29,688 nucleotides of DNA from assembly GCA_002067635.1 (NCBI GenBank), contig MVRB01000209.1, forward strand, positions 1 to 29,688. The letters are read 5' to 3'. The notes below the pieces were generated by a model that saw only the letters and a list, made by a program, of their open reading frames with translations, searched no databases and was not told the origin of the DNA. Positions 1-6,845 of this stretch are shown here, in pieces. A program made the translations under genes and the position numbers. The number at the start of each line of letters is the position of its first letter. The stretch's first letter is position 1. The stretch is from Methanomassiliicoccales archaeon PtaU1.Bin030. GTDB lineage: Archaea; Thermoplasmatota; Thermoplasmata; Methanomassiliicoccales; Methanomassiliicoccaceae.

Positions 1-161
1 ATGCACCGCGGATCGTAGTAGGCCATGTTCCGAGAGGTTTTCCTGGGCCGAGGTAGCAGCCCCTCCTCAGTGTAAAAGTGAATTGTGGATCTTGCGACTC
101 CAGTAGCTTTTACGATCTCGCTGATGCGGATGAGGTCTCCCTTTTCTACATCCCCCTTCAT
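1..161 (-). CDS. MerR-family transcriptional regulator, N-terminal part (cut by window edge)
   Basis: The minus strand from ATG at 161 stays open to the window edge and gives 53 residues. It reads as a MerR-type winged helix-turn-helix: IRISEIVKATGVARSTIHFY (helix-turn-helix), then TEEGLLPRPRKTSRNMAYYD (wing and second helix). The order 'ATGV..STIHFYxEEGLLP..R....Y' is typical of MerR/SoxR/CueR-like regulators, which bind palindromes in promoters. A stop codon lies in frame about 50 bases upstream, so ATG 161 is the only good start. No strong ribosome site precedes it. An AT-rich stretch around 185-205 could hold the promoter. The effector-binding C-terminus lies outside the window, so the ligand cannot be judged. 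Seen: the HTH motif. Inferred: family membership. Confidence 0.8.
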   Translation of the reverse strand, partial: MKGDVEKGDLIRISEIVKATGVARSTIHFYTEEGLLPRPRKTSRNMAYYDPRC

Positions 162-547
162 AAAGGTCTGATGCGTATAGTGTAGAGTGATACTTAATAC
201 TTTTAATCAAGGGCGCATAAGGCACAGCTCGATAAAACATCTTCAATTGCTGGATCACCTTTCCATCCAGAATTATTTTGAAATTGTTTTGACCTCTTGA
301 ATACGGACTTCGATAGCGTGCGTTCTCAAACAATATTGGATTTTTATTCAACGATGTTGATGTTCGTCGGTCGAAGAGAGCCATATTTCGCGTGAGGATC
401 GTGCTCCAGGCCGATTACCAAAATATTGAAAGGAGAAATAACGGTTATAATGGCCCCTCCCTTAAGGGGCACTCATGAACTGTCATTCGCCATCCTTGTC
501 CGCAGCGAAGCCTTCCCCTCTCTATCCATCCCGGAGGCGGTATCAGC
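162..547. other. Intergenic region between MerR gene and nucleotidyltransferase
   Basis: This is an AT-rich divergent intergenic stretch of about 386 bases. Possible TATA-like boxes for the plus-strand gene lie at 419-426 (AAATATT) and 443-451 (GTTATAATG). A 6-bp inverted repeat (GCCCCT 453-458 / AGGGGC 465-470) sits in the presumed 5' leader of the next gene. A strong ribosome site, GGAGG at 533-537, precedes ATG 548 with a 10-base spacer. A 105-codon minus-strand frame (384 down to 67) crosses the region, but it overlaps the MerR coding region by 95 bases and is not recognised. I do not call it as a gene. Confidence 0.5.
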
Positions 548-1624
548 ATGAATGACGAAATGACCGCCGTCATCCTCGCGGGCGGTGAAGGGACACGCCT
601 CCGGCCGCTCACCAGCACCCGGCCCAAGCCTCTGCTGCCGGTCCTGGGAAGACCGTGCCTGGAGTATGTGATACGCGCCCTGGTCGACGCCAACGTGAGG
701 ACCGCCTACCTCACCTGCGGCTACCGCTCCCAGGACATGGTGGATGCGCTGGGCAGCGGCAGGCAGTTCGGCATCGACCTGCGGTTCGCGTTCGAGGACC
801 GCCCCGCCGGAACGGCCGGCGCCGTGAAGCTTCTGGAGAGCAAGCTCAGCGGGACCATAGTGGTGGTCAGCGGGGATGTGCTCGCCGACGTCGACATACG
901 CTCCCTGGTGGAGTACCACCATCGGAAGGGAGCCCTTGCCACCATGGCCCTGACCACCGTGGAAAAGCCCGAGGAGTTCGGAATCGTGGGCCTCGACGAT
1001 GACGGCCGCATCGCACGCTTCAAGGAGAAGCCGAGGACGGAGGAGGTGTTCTCCAACCTCATCAATGCGGGCATCTACGTGCTCGAGGCCAGGGTGCTCG
1101 AGGATGTTCCACCGGGGGAGAAGTTCGATTTCTCCAAGCAGCTTTTCCCCAAGCTCCTGGAGCGATCCGAGCGGCTGTACGGCATGCCGTTGACCGGCCT
1201 GTGGAAGGACATCGGCAGGCCCCGTGACCTCCTGGAGGCGAACATCAGGATGGCCGCGAGGAAAGGATCGGAGATCGACGTGGAAGGGGCCCGCACGTGC
1301 GGCCCCATCGTGGCCACGCGATTCCGCGCCTACGGCTGCCGGATCGAGGGGCCGGCCTACGTGGGCGAGGGAGCGTCCATCGGCAGGGGGGCCGATCTAT
1401 CCGGCTGCGCGGTAGGGGACCGCGTGGATGTCGGAGAGGACACCACCATCGCCGACTCCATGCTCATGGACGGATGCACCGTGGGTAAAGGCTCGAGTCT
1501 CTCCGGCTGCGTGATAGGCAAGGAATGCTGCATCGGCGATGACGTCCACCTGACAAATGTGCTAATGGGGGACAGGGTGCACCTGGACGGCCCGGTGGAG
1601 ATCAGGGACAGGACCCTGGAGTAG
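548..1624 (+). CDS. Sugar-1-phosphate nucleotidyltransferase (mannose-1-phosphate guanylyltransferase-like)
   Basis: This 358-aa protein makes an activated sugar from an NTP and a sugar-1-phosphate in the cytoplasm. The N-terminus has the nucleotidyltransferase signature GGEGTRLRPL followed by RPKPLLPV (about residues 12-32), a Rossmann-like pyrophosphorylase fold. The middle has 'GIVGLDDDGRIARFKEKP' and 'NAGIYVLE', and 'LWKDIGRPRDLLEAN' resembles the end of the catalytic domain in GDP-mannose pyrophosphorylases. From about residue 245 onward, repeats such as GxxxxIGxxxxL, SGCAVGDRV and SGCVIGKE form a left-handed beta-helix (hexapeptide) domain. ATG 548 has GGAGG ten bases upstream. The base and sugar are uncertain: GMPP-like is favoured, and dTDP- or UDP-glucose chemistry is possible. 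It stands apart from the CDP-sugar operon and may supply the sugar donor for the DPM1-like enzyme nearby. Confidence 0.88.
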   Translation: MNDEMTAVILAGGEGTRLRPLTSTRPKPLLPVLGRPCLEYVIRALVDANVRTAYLTCGYRSQDMVDALGSGRQFGIDLRFAFEDRPAGTAGAVKLLESKLSGTIVVVSGDVLADVDIRSLVEYHHRKGALATMALTTVEKPEEFGIVGLDDDGRIARFKEKPRTEEVFSNLINAGIYVLEARVLEDVPPGEKFDFSKQLFPKLLERSERLYGMPLTGLWKDIGRPRDLLEANIRMAARKGSEIDVEGARTCGPIVATRFRAYGCRIEGPAYVGEGASIGRGADLSGCAVGDRVDVGEDTTIADSMLMDGCTVGKGSSLSGCVIGKECCIGDDVHLTNVLMGDRVHLDGPVEIRDRTLE

Positions 1625-1662
1625 GACCACCAATTGAAATATTTGGAGCCGAATAGGCGCGC

Positions 1663-2568
1663 ATGAAGGTGGGTCTCGGCAAGCATGAGCTGCTGCTCAT
1701 CGCCTCTGGCATCCTCTGGGGGACGTCGTTCGTCACCATCAAGATCGCCCTCAACAGCGAGGTCGACCCCATCTTCTTCGCTCTCCTGCGGTTCTTGGTA
1801 GGTACCGCCGCCATCATGGCCGTTGTGTTCTGGATGAGGCGCTTCGATGCCAAGGTGCTGCTGTACCCCCCGATAATATTCAACTCCTTCCTCAACGCCC
1901 TGTCCTTCGCCCTGCAGAACGTGGGAATGGAGTCCACCTCCGCCACCAACTCGGTGCTTCTGGTGAACACCAACATAGGCGTGGTGGCCATACTGGCCGC
2001 CATCTTCCTGGCGGAGGCCATCACTCCGCGCATCATCCTGGGCATAGCCCTCGGGCTGGTGGGGGTGCTGTTCATCTCCACCGACGGGGACCTCTCCGCG
2101 ATCTACAGCGGGACCTTCTGGGGCAACCTCCTGGTGCTCGCCGCGGGATGGGTCTGGGCCGTCTACATAGTCGTTCAGAAGAAGGTCCTAAACCGGAAGA
2201 CCGATGTGATAATGGTCACCGCGGCCATCATGGCCAACACCACGCTGTTCCTCGTGCCCATGACCCTTCTGTTCACGACCAGCTATGCCTTACCCGCCAC
2301 AGGCTGGATAGCGGTGGTGTACATCGGACTGGCCTGCACCTTCGGCGCCAATCTCCTGTACAACGCGGGCCTGAAGGGGGTCAAGGCCAGCATATCCTCT
2401 GTCATCCTGCTCATGGAGGTGGTGTCAGGCATGGTGTTCGCCATGATAATCCTGGGGGAGATGCCCACCGCCATCACCGCCATGGGAGGGCTGCTGGTGC
2501 TCCTCTCCATACTGATCATATCCCTCGCCACGGGCGGCCCCATCAAGAGAGCCAAGCCTAGCTCTTGA
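1663..2568 (+). CDS. EamA/DMT-superfamily transporter
   Basis: This 301-aa integral membrane protein has about ten predicted transmembrane helices arranged as two EamA repeats (roughly residues 8-140 and 152-288). The opening 'ASGILWGTSFVTIKIAL' and the second-repeat 'LAAGWVWAVYIVVQKKV' are typical of the drug/metabolite transporter superfamily, which exports amino acids, nucleotide sugars or other small metabolites. The substrate cannot be read from sequence. The gene follows the nucleotidyltransferase by 38 bases, and that gap contains an AT-rich GAAATATTT (1637-1645), so it may have its own promoter about 25 bases before ATG 1663. Its last 11 bases overlap the convergent ACT-domain gene. 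Confidence 0.87.
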   Translation: MKVGLGKHELLLIASGILWGTSFVTIKIALNSEVDPIFFALLRFLVGTAAIMAVVFWMRRFDAKVLLYPPIIFNSFLNALSFALQNVGMESTSATNSVLLVNTNIGVVAILAAIFLAEAITPRIILGIALGLVGVLFISTDGDLSAIYSGTFWGNLLVLAAGWVWAVYIVVQKKVLNRKTDVIMVTAAIMANTTLFLVPMTLLFTTSYALPATGWIAVVYIGLACTFGANLLYNAGLKGVKASISSVILLMEVVSGMVFAMIILGEMPTAITAMGGLLVLLSILIISLATGGPIKRAKPSS

Positions 2569-2968
2569 ACTTGGACAGCACTTCCTTGGCCCGCTCAGGG
2601 ACATCGGCCGCGATCGCGATCTCCTCCACGTTCGAGCCCTTATTGCCTAGTATGTAAAGCGATTCAATGTTCACGCCGGACTTTGAGAGCAGCTTCGTGA
2701 CCTTGGCCAGCTCCCCCGGTCGGTCGGGCAGGGCCACGATCTCGATCTCACGCTCGGCGAAATCCATCTTCGCCGCCTTCAAGGCGCTTCTGGCGCTGGC
2801 CTCGTCGTCGGTGACCACACGGATCATCGGCCGCGAGGAGCCCAGGTCGGTCGATATGCCGCGGATGTTGACCGCGTTCTTGGACAGCACCTCGGCGATC
2901 CAAGCAACATCCCCAGGTTTGTTCTGGACATAGACCTCGAACTCATGCGTCATTGTCCACATATTCAT
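2558..2968 (-). CDS. Tandem ACT-domain protein
   Basis: This small cytoplasmic protein of up to 136 aa consists of two ACT domains. The first, 'HEFEVYVQNKPGDVAWIAEVLSKNAVNIRGI', and the second, 'REIEIVALPDRPGELAKVTKLLSKSGVNIESLYIL', both carry the ligand-loop pattern (N)KPGxxAxI / DRPGELAxV and the following 'VNI' strand. ACT domains bind amino acids or other small ligands and regulate metabolism. With no enzyme domain attached, this is a stand-alone sensor. The candidate starts are 2968, 2962 and 2953. A TATA box at 2979-2988 would place transcription at about 2957-2962, so the leaderless start at ATG 2953 (MTHEFEV) is attractive. No link to glycan synthesis is evident. It overlaps the convergent transporter gene by 11 bases. 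Confidence 0.87.
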   Translation of the reverse strand: MNMWTMTHEFEVYVQNKPGDVAWIAEVLSKNAVNIRGISTDLGSSRPMIRVVTDDEASARSALKAAKMDFAEREIEIVALPDRPGELAKVTKLLSKSGVNIESLYILGNKGSNVEEIAIAADVPERAKEVLSKFKS

Positions 2969-2978
2969 CGGGCCGGAC

Positions 2979-2988
2979 TATTATAACT
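2979..2988 (-). promoter_or_regulatory. TATA box for ACT-domain gene
   Basis: On the minus strand this reads ATAGTTATAATAG just upstream of the gene. Its centre is about 31 bases from ATG 2953 and 16 from ATG 2968. That spacing favours a leaderless or near-leaderless message starting at the internal ATG 2953. Confidence 0.5.
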
Positions 2989-3051
2989 ATGCAATAGACC
3001 ATCAAAGTCCGTTGAACTAACCGCAACAAAGTCCCAACTCGTCCGCCCTGG

Positions 3052-4059
3052 TCATCGGGAGTAGTGACCCACGGCACATGATTGGACCGCATCGTTACGA
3101 GGTACGACACCATAGCTGGCGTATAGGCCGTTGTAGGTGAACGAGGAGTTCAGGGCGGATTCAATGGCGCTCCCGTCGGAGGAGACTATCTGGTAGGTAA
3201 GCTCCCCTGTCCACCAGGGGACATTGAAGGCAAGCACCTTCTCCAGGTCCCAGGCGAGGACCTCCTCGCTGGTGGAAAGAGGTGGCGGGCCCATGTCCCC
3301 GCCCATAACCATCACTGATCCTTTACCTATATGTATGACCCCTGCTGTCCCTAGCAAGCCGTCCCGGTCGTACTCGAAGCCGATGGACCGGCCTCCCAGG
3401 GCCTCCAGGTCCTGCAGCTCGAAGGCATTGTCGGGGGCAACGTATCGGAAACCCAAGGCGGTGGCCATCGGGGTGGGCCCCCCATCGACACCGCCATTGT
3501 AGGACAGCTCGGTAAAGTCCAGCCTCATGGTGGCATTGGGATTGCTTTCGTTGCTCTGGGAGTACATGAACGGTACGGAGCTCTCACCGACCCCTATCCA
3601 GAGCCCTCCCCTCTCCACCCAGTGCAAGGCCGGGGCGGCGAAGTAATCCGGGAGGGAGGTCGAGGGTCCGCAGATCAATATGGCCTGAGGATCAGAGAAC
3701 ACCTTAGGCAGGCTGTCGGAACCGATGACGGAGGACACAGAATCAACCCCAAATGATCGCAGCTCATTGTTGAGATGGTCAACCATGGTGTACAGCGACA
3801 CCTTGACATCGAAGTCCAAGCTCTCTGTGATCAGGACGTAGATGTCCCCGTGCCCTATCCTATCGGCCCCCAATATCAAGGCCGAATAGCTCTGATCATA
3901 GTTTGAACATGGGATACGGTAGCCTAGGACCATGTGGCCAGAGCTAAGCTCCTCAAAGGAGAGGGTTGGTCTGGAAGGCTGTCCTCCGGAGAGGGCGATG
4001 CTGCTCACCATCAGGACCGCTACTAGAGCGGTCAGCGCCAATACGAGTTTATTCCTCAT
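3052..4059 (-). CDS. Secreted/extracytoplasmic protein of unknown function
   Basis: This 335-aa protein has a clear N-terminal signal or membrane anchor (RNKLVLALTALVAVLMVSSIALS, about residues 2-24) and no other hydrophobic segment, so it should face outside the cell. The body has alternating strands and helices. 'AILICGPSTSLPDYFAAPALHWVERGGLWIGVGE' (about residues 125-160) resembles the Rossmann-like, glutamine-amidotransferase-fold region seen in DUF4350-type proteins, but I do not recognise it firmly. N-glycosylation sequons occur (NES, NAT, NSS). Its start overlaps the end of the upstream GT-C-like gene by 11 bases, so the two are very likely translated together. It may be a partner of that membrane enzyme. 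No catalytic motif is visible. Function unknown. Confidence 0.7.
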   Translation of the reverse strand: MRNKLVLALTALVAVLMVSSIALSGGQPSRPTLSFEELSSGHMVLGYRIPCSNYDQSYSALILGADRIGHGDIYVLITESLDFDVKVSLYTMVDHLNNELRSFGVDSVSSVIGSDSLPKVFSDPQAILICGPSTSLPDYFAAPALHWVERGGLWIGVGESSVPFMYSQSNESNPNATMRLDFTELSYNGGVDGGPTPMATALGFRYVAPDNAFELQDLEALGGRSIGFEYDRDGLLGTAGVIHIGKGSVMVMGGDMGPPPLSTSEEVLAWDLEKVLAFNVPWWTGELTYQIVSSDGSAIESALNSSFTYNGLYASYGVVPRNDAVQSCAVGHYSR

Positions 4060-5521
4060 GTGACCGCCCCCTTAGAAATATCATCAGCCTCTTGGCCGGG
4101 TCCAGCTTCTCAGGGAGCAGAGCGAATGCCAATGCCCCGACCCCTATTACTGTAGGAATGATTCGCGCTCCTTCTGCGCTTATGCCCATGGAACCAGCAT
4201 AGTAATCTACGACCACCTGATTGATAAGATCCGTCGGTACCGCCCCAGTGTAGACGGACAGTGGGTATAGGAACGCCATGTAGGACTGGAGGGCCAGCCA
4301 GAAGACCACGCCGACCACAGAAAGGGCGAATACTATGTGCTCGAAGCGGTGCTGATATAAAGAACACAGCAGAAGGAACGGAAGCGCCCACAGCAGATAG
4401 TGAGCATGAGTTACCGGCTGGAACAACAATAGCACCACGAAAACCGACATCGAGCCAAATATCATCTGTTCCTCATGCCGTTCATGGGACGACCTCAGCA
4501 TCATGAAGACCCGGAGCAGTATGAGGAAGAGTATGAGGAACATCAGGTAGCTGGTGACCGTGTTCACAAGGGTAAACTCGTCCTGAGGAAGGGCAGAGCT
4601 CCCGTTGAATAGCACGTTCCCTGTTCGAAGCAGTCCCCAGATGTTGATGCCCCCCATGTCATTGTTGCTCATTCGACCGTTGATGAAGACCATCAGGGAG
4701 GGGTTCAATAAAACGGAGATAACTATGCTGGAAGCCCCTCCGATGGCGCCTGCGATGAACTTGATCGGGTTCTTGAGCCGGCCCATAGGATCATCTCGCG
4801 TTCTGTAGTTCACGATCACCTGACCTACAAGATAGGCGAAGCAGAAAAGGCCTAGGTAGAGCGGGTAGAGTTTCATCGATACTCCAAGGCCGACGGCCAG
4901 GCCAGCGCTTAGGTACCTTCGGCTGTACATGGCATAGAGGGCCAGCAGGGTGAGGAAAACGGCCAGTACATCGAAGTTGCCGTAGATTGATGATACGAAG
5001 ATAACGAACGGATTGAGGAACCAAAGGATGAACACCCGCCTTCCGCTATCCTCGTCCTTGATCTTCCGGACGAACCGGTACAGAAGGACCCCGCAGAGAT
5101 AGTCGGCCAAGATGAGCGGAAGCTTGTAGGTGAGGTTGAAACCGGGGGAAGTGACCGTGGGCACCACCATGTTGGTGACCCGCCCCACCTCCACCATGGA
5201 AGGTACGAACGTCACCCACTGAGTGGGGTCCGAGAACAATGCCAGTATGATGCTGAAGGGATACTCAATGAAGTTGAAAGCGGGCGGGTAGGAGTAGACC
5301 ATGTGGCCATAGGGGCCCAGCCCGGCCAGCTGATCGACGATACCTTGGTAGAAGGGATAGGTATCATATGTCCAGCTGGTCCAGGGAGCGACAGCGATCC
5401 TGATGGCGAAACCCGCCATGATGGCCCAGAGGAGCATGCGGTCTGGGAAGAGGACATCCTTGATCGTGTGTACCAAGTTACCTGACATGCTCAGTTCGCT
5501 TCCTGGCCGGCCCCCCTCCAT
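4049..5521 (-). CDS. Multi-pass membrane protein, GT-C-type glycosyltransferase-like
   Basis: This protein of about 490 aa has about eleven hydrophobic segments. After the first helix comes a loop with 'WTSWTYDTYPFYQ' and 'GPYGHMVYSYPPAFNFIEYP'. An acidic residue in the first extracytoplasmic loop plus a 'YxYPP' element is characteristic of GT-C enzymes of the PIG-M/DUF2029 (GT87) type, which use dolichyl- or polyprenyl-phosphate sugars outside the membrane. It lies 48 bases after a DPM1-like GT2, the enzyme type that makes such a donor, so the pair forms a sensible pathway. Two starts are possible: ATG 5521, or ATG 5488 (residue 12). A TATA-like box at 5533-5545 would start transcription near 5513 and favours 5488. 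The acceptor and sugar are unknown. Confidence 0.75.
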   Translation of the reverse strand: MEGGRPGSELSMSGNLVHTIKDVLFPDRMLLWAIMAGFAIRIAVAPWTSWTYDTYPFYQGIVDQLAGLGPYGHMVYSYPPAFNFIEYPFSIILALFSDPTQWVTFVPSMVEVGRVTNMVVPTVTSPGFNLTYKLPLILADYLCGVLLYRFVRKIKDEDSGRRVFILWFLNPFVIFVSSIYGNFDVLAVFLTLLALYAMYSRRYLSAGLAVGLGVSMKLYPLYLGLFCFAYLVGQVIVNYRTRDDPMGRLKNPIKFIAGAIGGASSIVISVLLNPSLMVFINGRMSNNDMGGINIWGLLRTGNVLFNGSSALPQDEFTLVNTVTSYLMFLILFLILLRVFMMLRSSHERHEEQMIFGSMSVFVVLLLFQPVTHAHYLLWALPFLLLCSLYQHRFEHIVFALSVVGVVFWLALQSYMAFLYPLSVYTGAVPTDLINQVVVDYYAGSMGISAEGARIIPTVIGVGALAFALLPEKLDPAKRLMIFLRGRSHEE

Positions 5522-5532
5522 AATCTAGCATA

Positions 5533-5545
5533 GTAGATATATGAA
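5533..5545 (-). promoter_or_regulatory. TATA-like box before GT-C-like gene
   Basis: On the minus strand this reads TTCATATATCTAC, in the 48-base gap after the DPM1-like gene. Initiation about 26 bases downstream would fall inside the longest reading frame, before the second in-frame ATG at 5488. Confidence 0.4.
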
Positions 5546-5569
5546 ACGGCCCGCCGTTCAGAGCAGGTC

Positions 5570-6391
5570 TCAGATGGTGATGAAAACAGCGGCGACAACG
5601 ATCAGCAAGAACATGCTGATCAGCATGACCTGACCAGACCTCTTGAGGATAAACGTGTTGGCCAGAGCTGCCGCCACTTTCCCCAAGATACCACACTGGC
5701 GCAGGATCGAGGTTATCACCAGAGGGCTTAGCTTGGAGGCGCCATCCCTGCGGTTGCCGAACTGATATTCGACCTCCTTGATCGTAAGATCCTTCGGGAC
5801 GAACTTCAGGAGGTCGAAAAGCACCTTGTAGCCCTTCCTCTCGAAGGATCTCCCATGCTTCTTGATGATATCCTGAGATTGTTTTGTGTGGCCTCCGAAC
5901 AGCCCGCTCATTATGTCTTGAGGGTGGGGTTGCCGGTGAAGTCGCAGATAAAGATGTGCCAATGATTGGGCGGCATCGGAGGAGACCCTTCTCGATCCTT
6001 TCAAGGCCTGCTTATGATGCCTCTTCCCTATGACCATCCCTGCCCCCCGGGTGAGCTCTTGCATCATGTCCTTCAATATCTCTGGCGGATGCTGGAAATC
6101 AGCGTCCATGACAAGGTAGTAGGGGGTTGTATTCATGAGGATGCCATCGACCACGCTTGCGGTGAGGCCCCTATCCTTGCCATTACGCACCACGATCTTG
6201 ACGTGGGAATTTCTACTGGCGATCTCCTCGACCGCCTGCACCGTCCCATCCTTAGAACCATCGTCCATGACGAGAATGTTCATACCAGGGTAGAGCTCAG
6301 TGAGACGACCAATCATCGGTCCAATGTTCTTTACTTCTTCGTACGTTGGGATGATTGTAGTAAAAAGCTCCCTCGTTGTAGACATCACCAC
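5570..6391 (-). CDS. GT2 glycosyltransferase, dolichyl-phosphate mannosyltransferase (DPM1)-like
   Basis: This 273-aa protein probably moves a sugar from an NDP-sugar to dolichyl/polyprenyl phosphate on the cytoplasmic face. It shows the GT-A fold order: 'TTIIPTYEEVKNIG' (residues 11-24), 'ILVMDDGSKDGT' (nucleotide binding), 'YYLVMDADFQHPPE' (DxD metal site, near residue 96), then 'DIMSGLFGG' and 'KGYKVLFDLLKF' followed by 'VEYQFGNRRDGASKLS', which are hallmarks of DPM1-type synthases. One hydrophobic helix at the C-terminus (about 250-272) anchors it. Bacterial homologues often fuse to a GtrA-like domain, which is absent here. The ATG 6391 and ATG 6385 starts are both possible. A strong promoter lies about 40 bases upstream. 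The next gene is a GT-C-like enzyme that could use the product. Confidence 0.88.
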   Translation of the reverse strand: MVMSTTRELFTTIIPTYEEVKNIGPMIGRLTELYPGMNILVMDDGSKDGTVQAVEEIASRNSHVKIVVRNGKDRGLTASVVDGILMNTTPYYLVMDADFQHPPEILKDMMQELTRGAGMVIGKRHHKQALKGSRRVSSDAAQSLAHLYLRLHRQPHPQDIMSGLFGGHTKQSQDIIKKHGRSFERKGYKVLFDLLKFVPKDLTIKEVEYQFGNRRDGASKLSPLVITSILRQCGILGKVAAALANTFILKRSGQVMLISMFLLIVVAAVFITI

Positions 6392-6426
6392 GATCTCTGC
6401 CGTCCCTAAGTCCTCTAGCGGTTGTC

Positions 6427-6444
6427 GTTATATATCCTTTTCGA
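6427..6444 (-). promoter_or_regulatory. Strong BRE/TATA promoter of the DPM1-like gene
   Basis: On the minus strand the sequence is CGAAAAGGATATATAACG. A purine-rich BRE directly precedes a TATA box about 40 bases before ATG 6391. This predicts a leader of roughly 15 bases. Confidence 0.65.
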
Positions 6445-6791
6445 TAATATCGTCCCCGCCCATTGTCTGGAAGGGAACAAATACCACTCCTGGATGCCAT
6501 TGTTCAGATGATCTTTTAATCCATTTTTCAGAATAAACAGATATGCTGAAGCTAAGTCGGAAAGGGTAGGATGAACATAGCGAGGAAGCTCTCAGGAAGC
6601 TCACATTGGTTGACCGAAAGTCCTATAATGGCAACCCCATTTCCCCTCCAGATGGCCCGATTCACCTCCCTGTTGTCCATATCCATGCGTTCTGATGATA
6701 TGGAACTGAGGAAGGTAGAGACCTATAGTGAAGGTCGTAAAAACCGAAAGTCCGAGTATAACTTCATGTCAAGATACGATGGAGTCTCCTT

Positions 6792-6816
6792 CCTGGTTGG
6801 TTTTATTGTAACCAGG
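6792..6816. promoter_or_regulatory. Inverted repeat surrounding the TATA-like element of the GT4 gene
   Basis: CCTGGTT (6792-6798) and AACCAGG (6810-6816) are perfect 7-bp inverted arms around GGTTTTATTGT, which holds the TATA-like TTTTATTG (6801-6808). The centre is about 42 bases before ATG 6846, so it fits a core promoter with a possible repressor operator laid over it. Confidence 0.45.
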
Positions 6817-6845
6817 CTTGACAGTATCGAGGGGAGCGGGTTTCC

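Larger units (their letters stand above)
6392..6845. other. 454-base divergent intergenic region with short repeats
   Basis: I see no convincing gene here. The region separates the DPM1-like gene (minus) from a GT4 gene (plus). It contains an 11-bp direct repeat, ACCGAAAGTCC, at 6613-6623 and 6743-6753. Each copy is followed by a TATA-like run (TATAATG at 6624-6630, GTATAAC at 6756-6762), so they look like two BRE/TATA modules on the plus strand. It also contains an 11-bp tandem duplication, GGAAGCTCTCA/GGAAGCTCACA, at 6584-6605. A 92-codon plus frame (6571-6849) ends with ATGA overlap into the GT4 gene, but its composition is not persuasive. Confidence 0.5.

Noticed and set aside
67..384. 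105-codon minus-strand frame upstream of and overlapping the MerR gene
   Set aside because: Its last 95 bases run out of frame through the MerR helix-turn-helix coding region. The protein shows no known pattern, and the C-terminal third is clearly a shadow of MerR.
453..470. GCCCCT/AGGGGC inverted repeat as a transcription terminator
   Set aside because: The stem is only 6 bp, with no T-run after it. It sits in the leader of a gene rather than behind one.
473..922. Long minus-strand frame antisense to the nucleotidyltransferase
   Set aside because: It is a shadow frame opposite a well-supported coding sequence with clear motifs.
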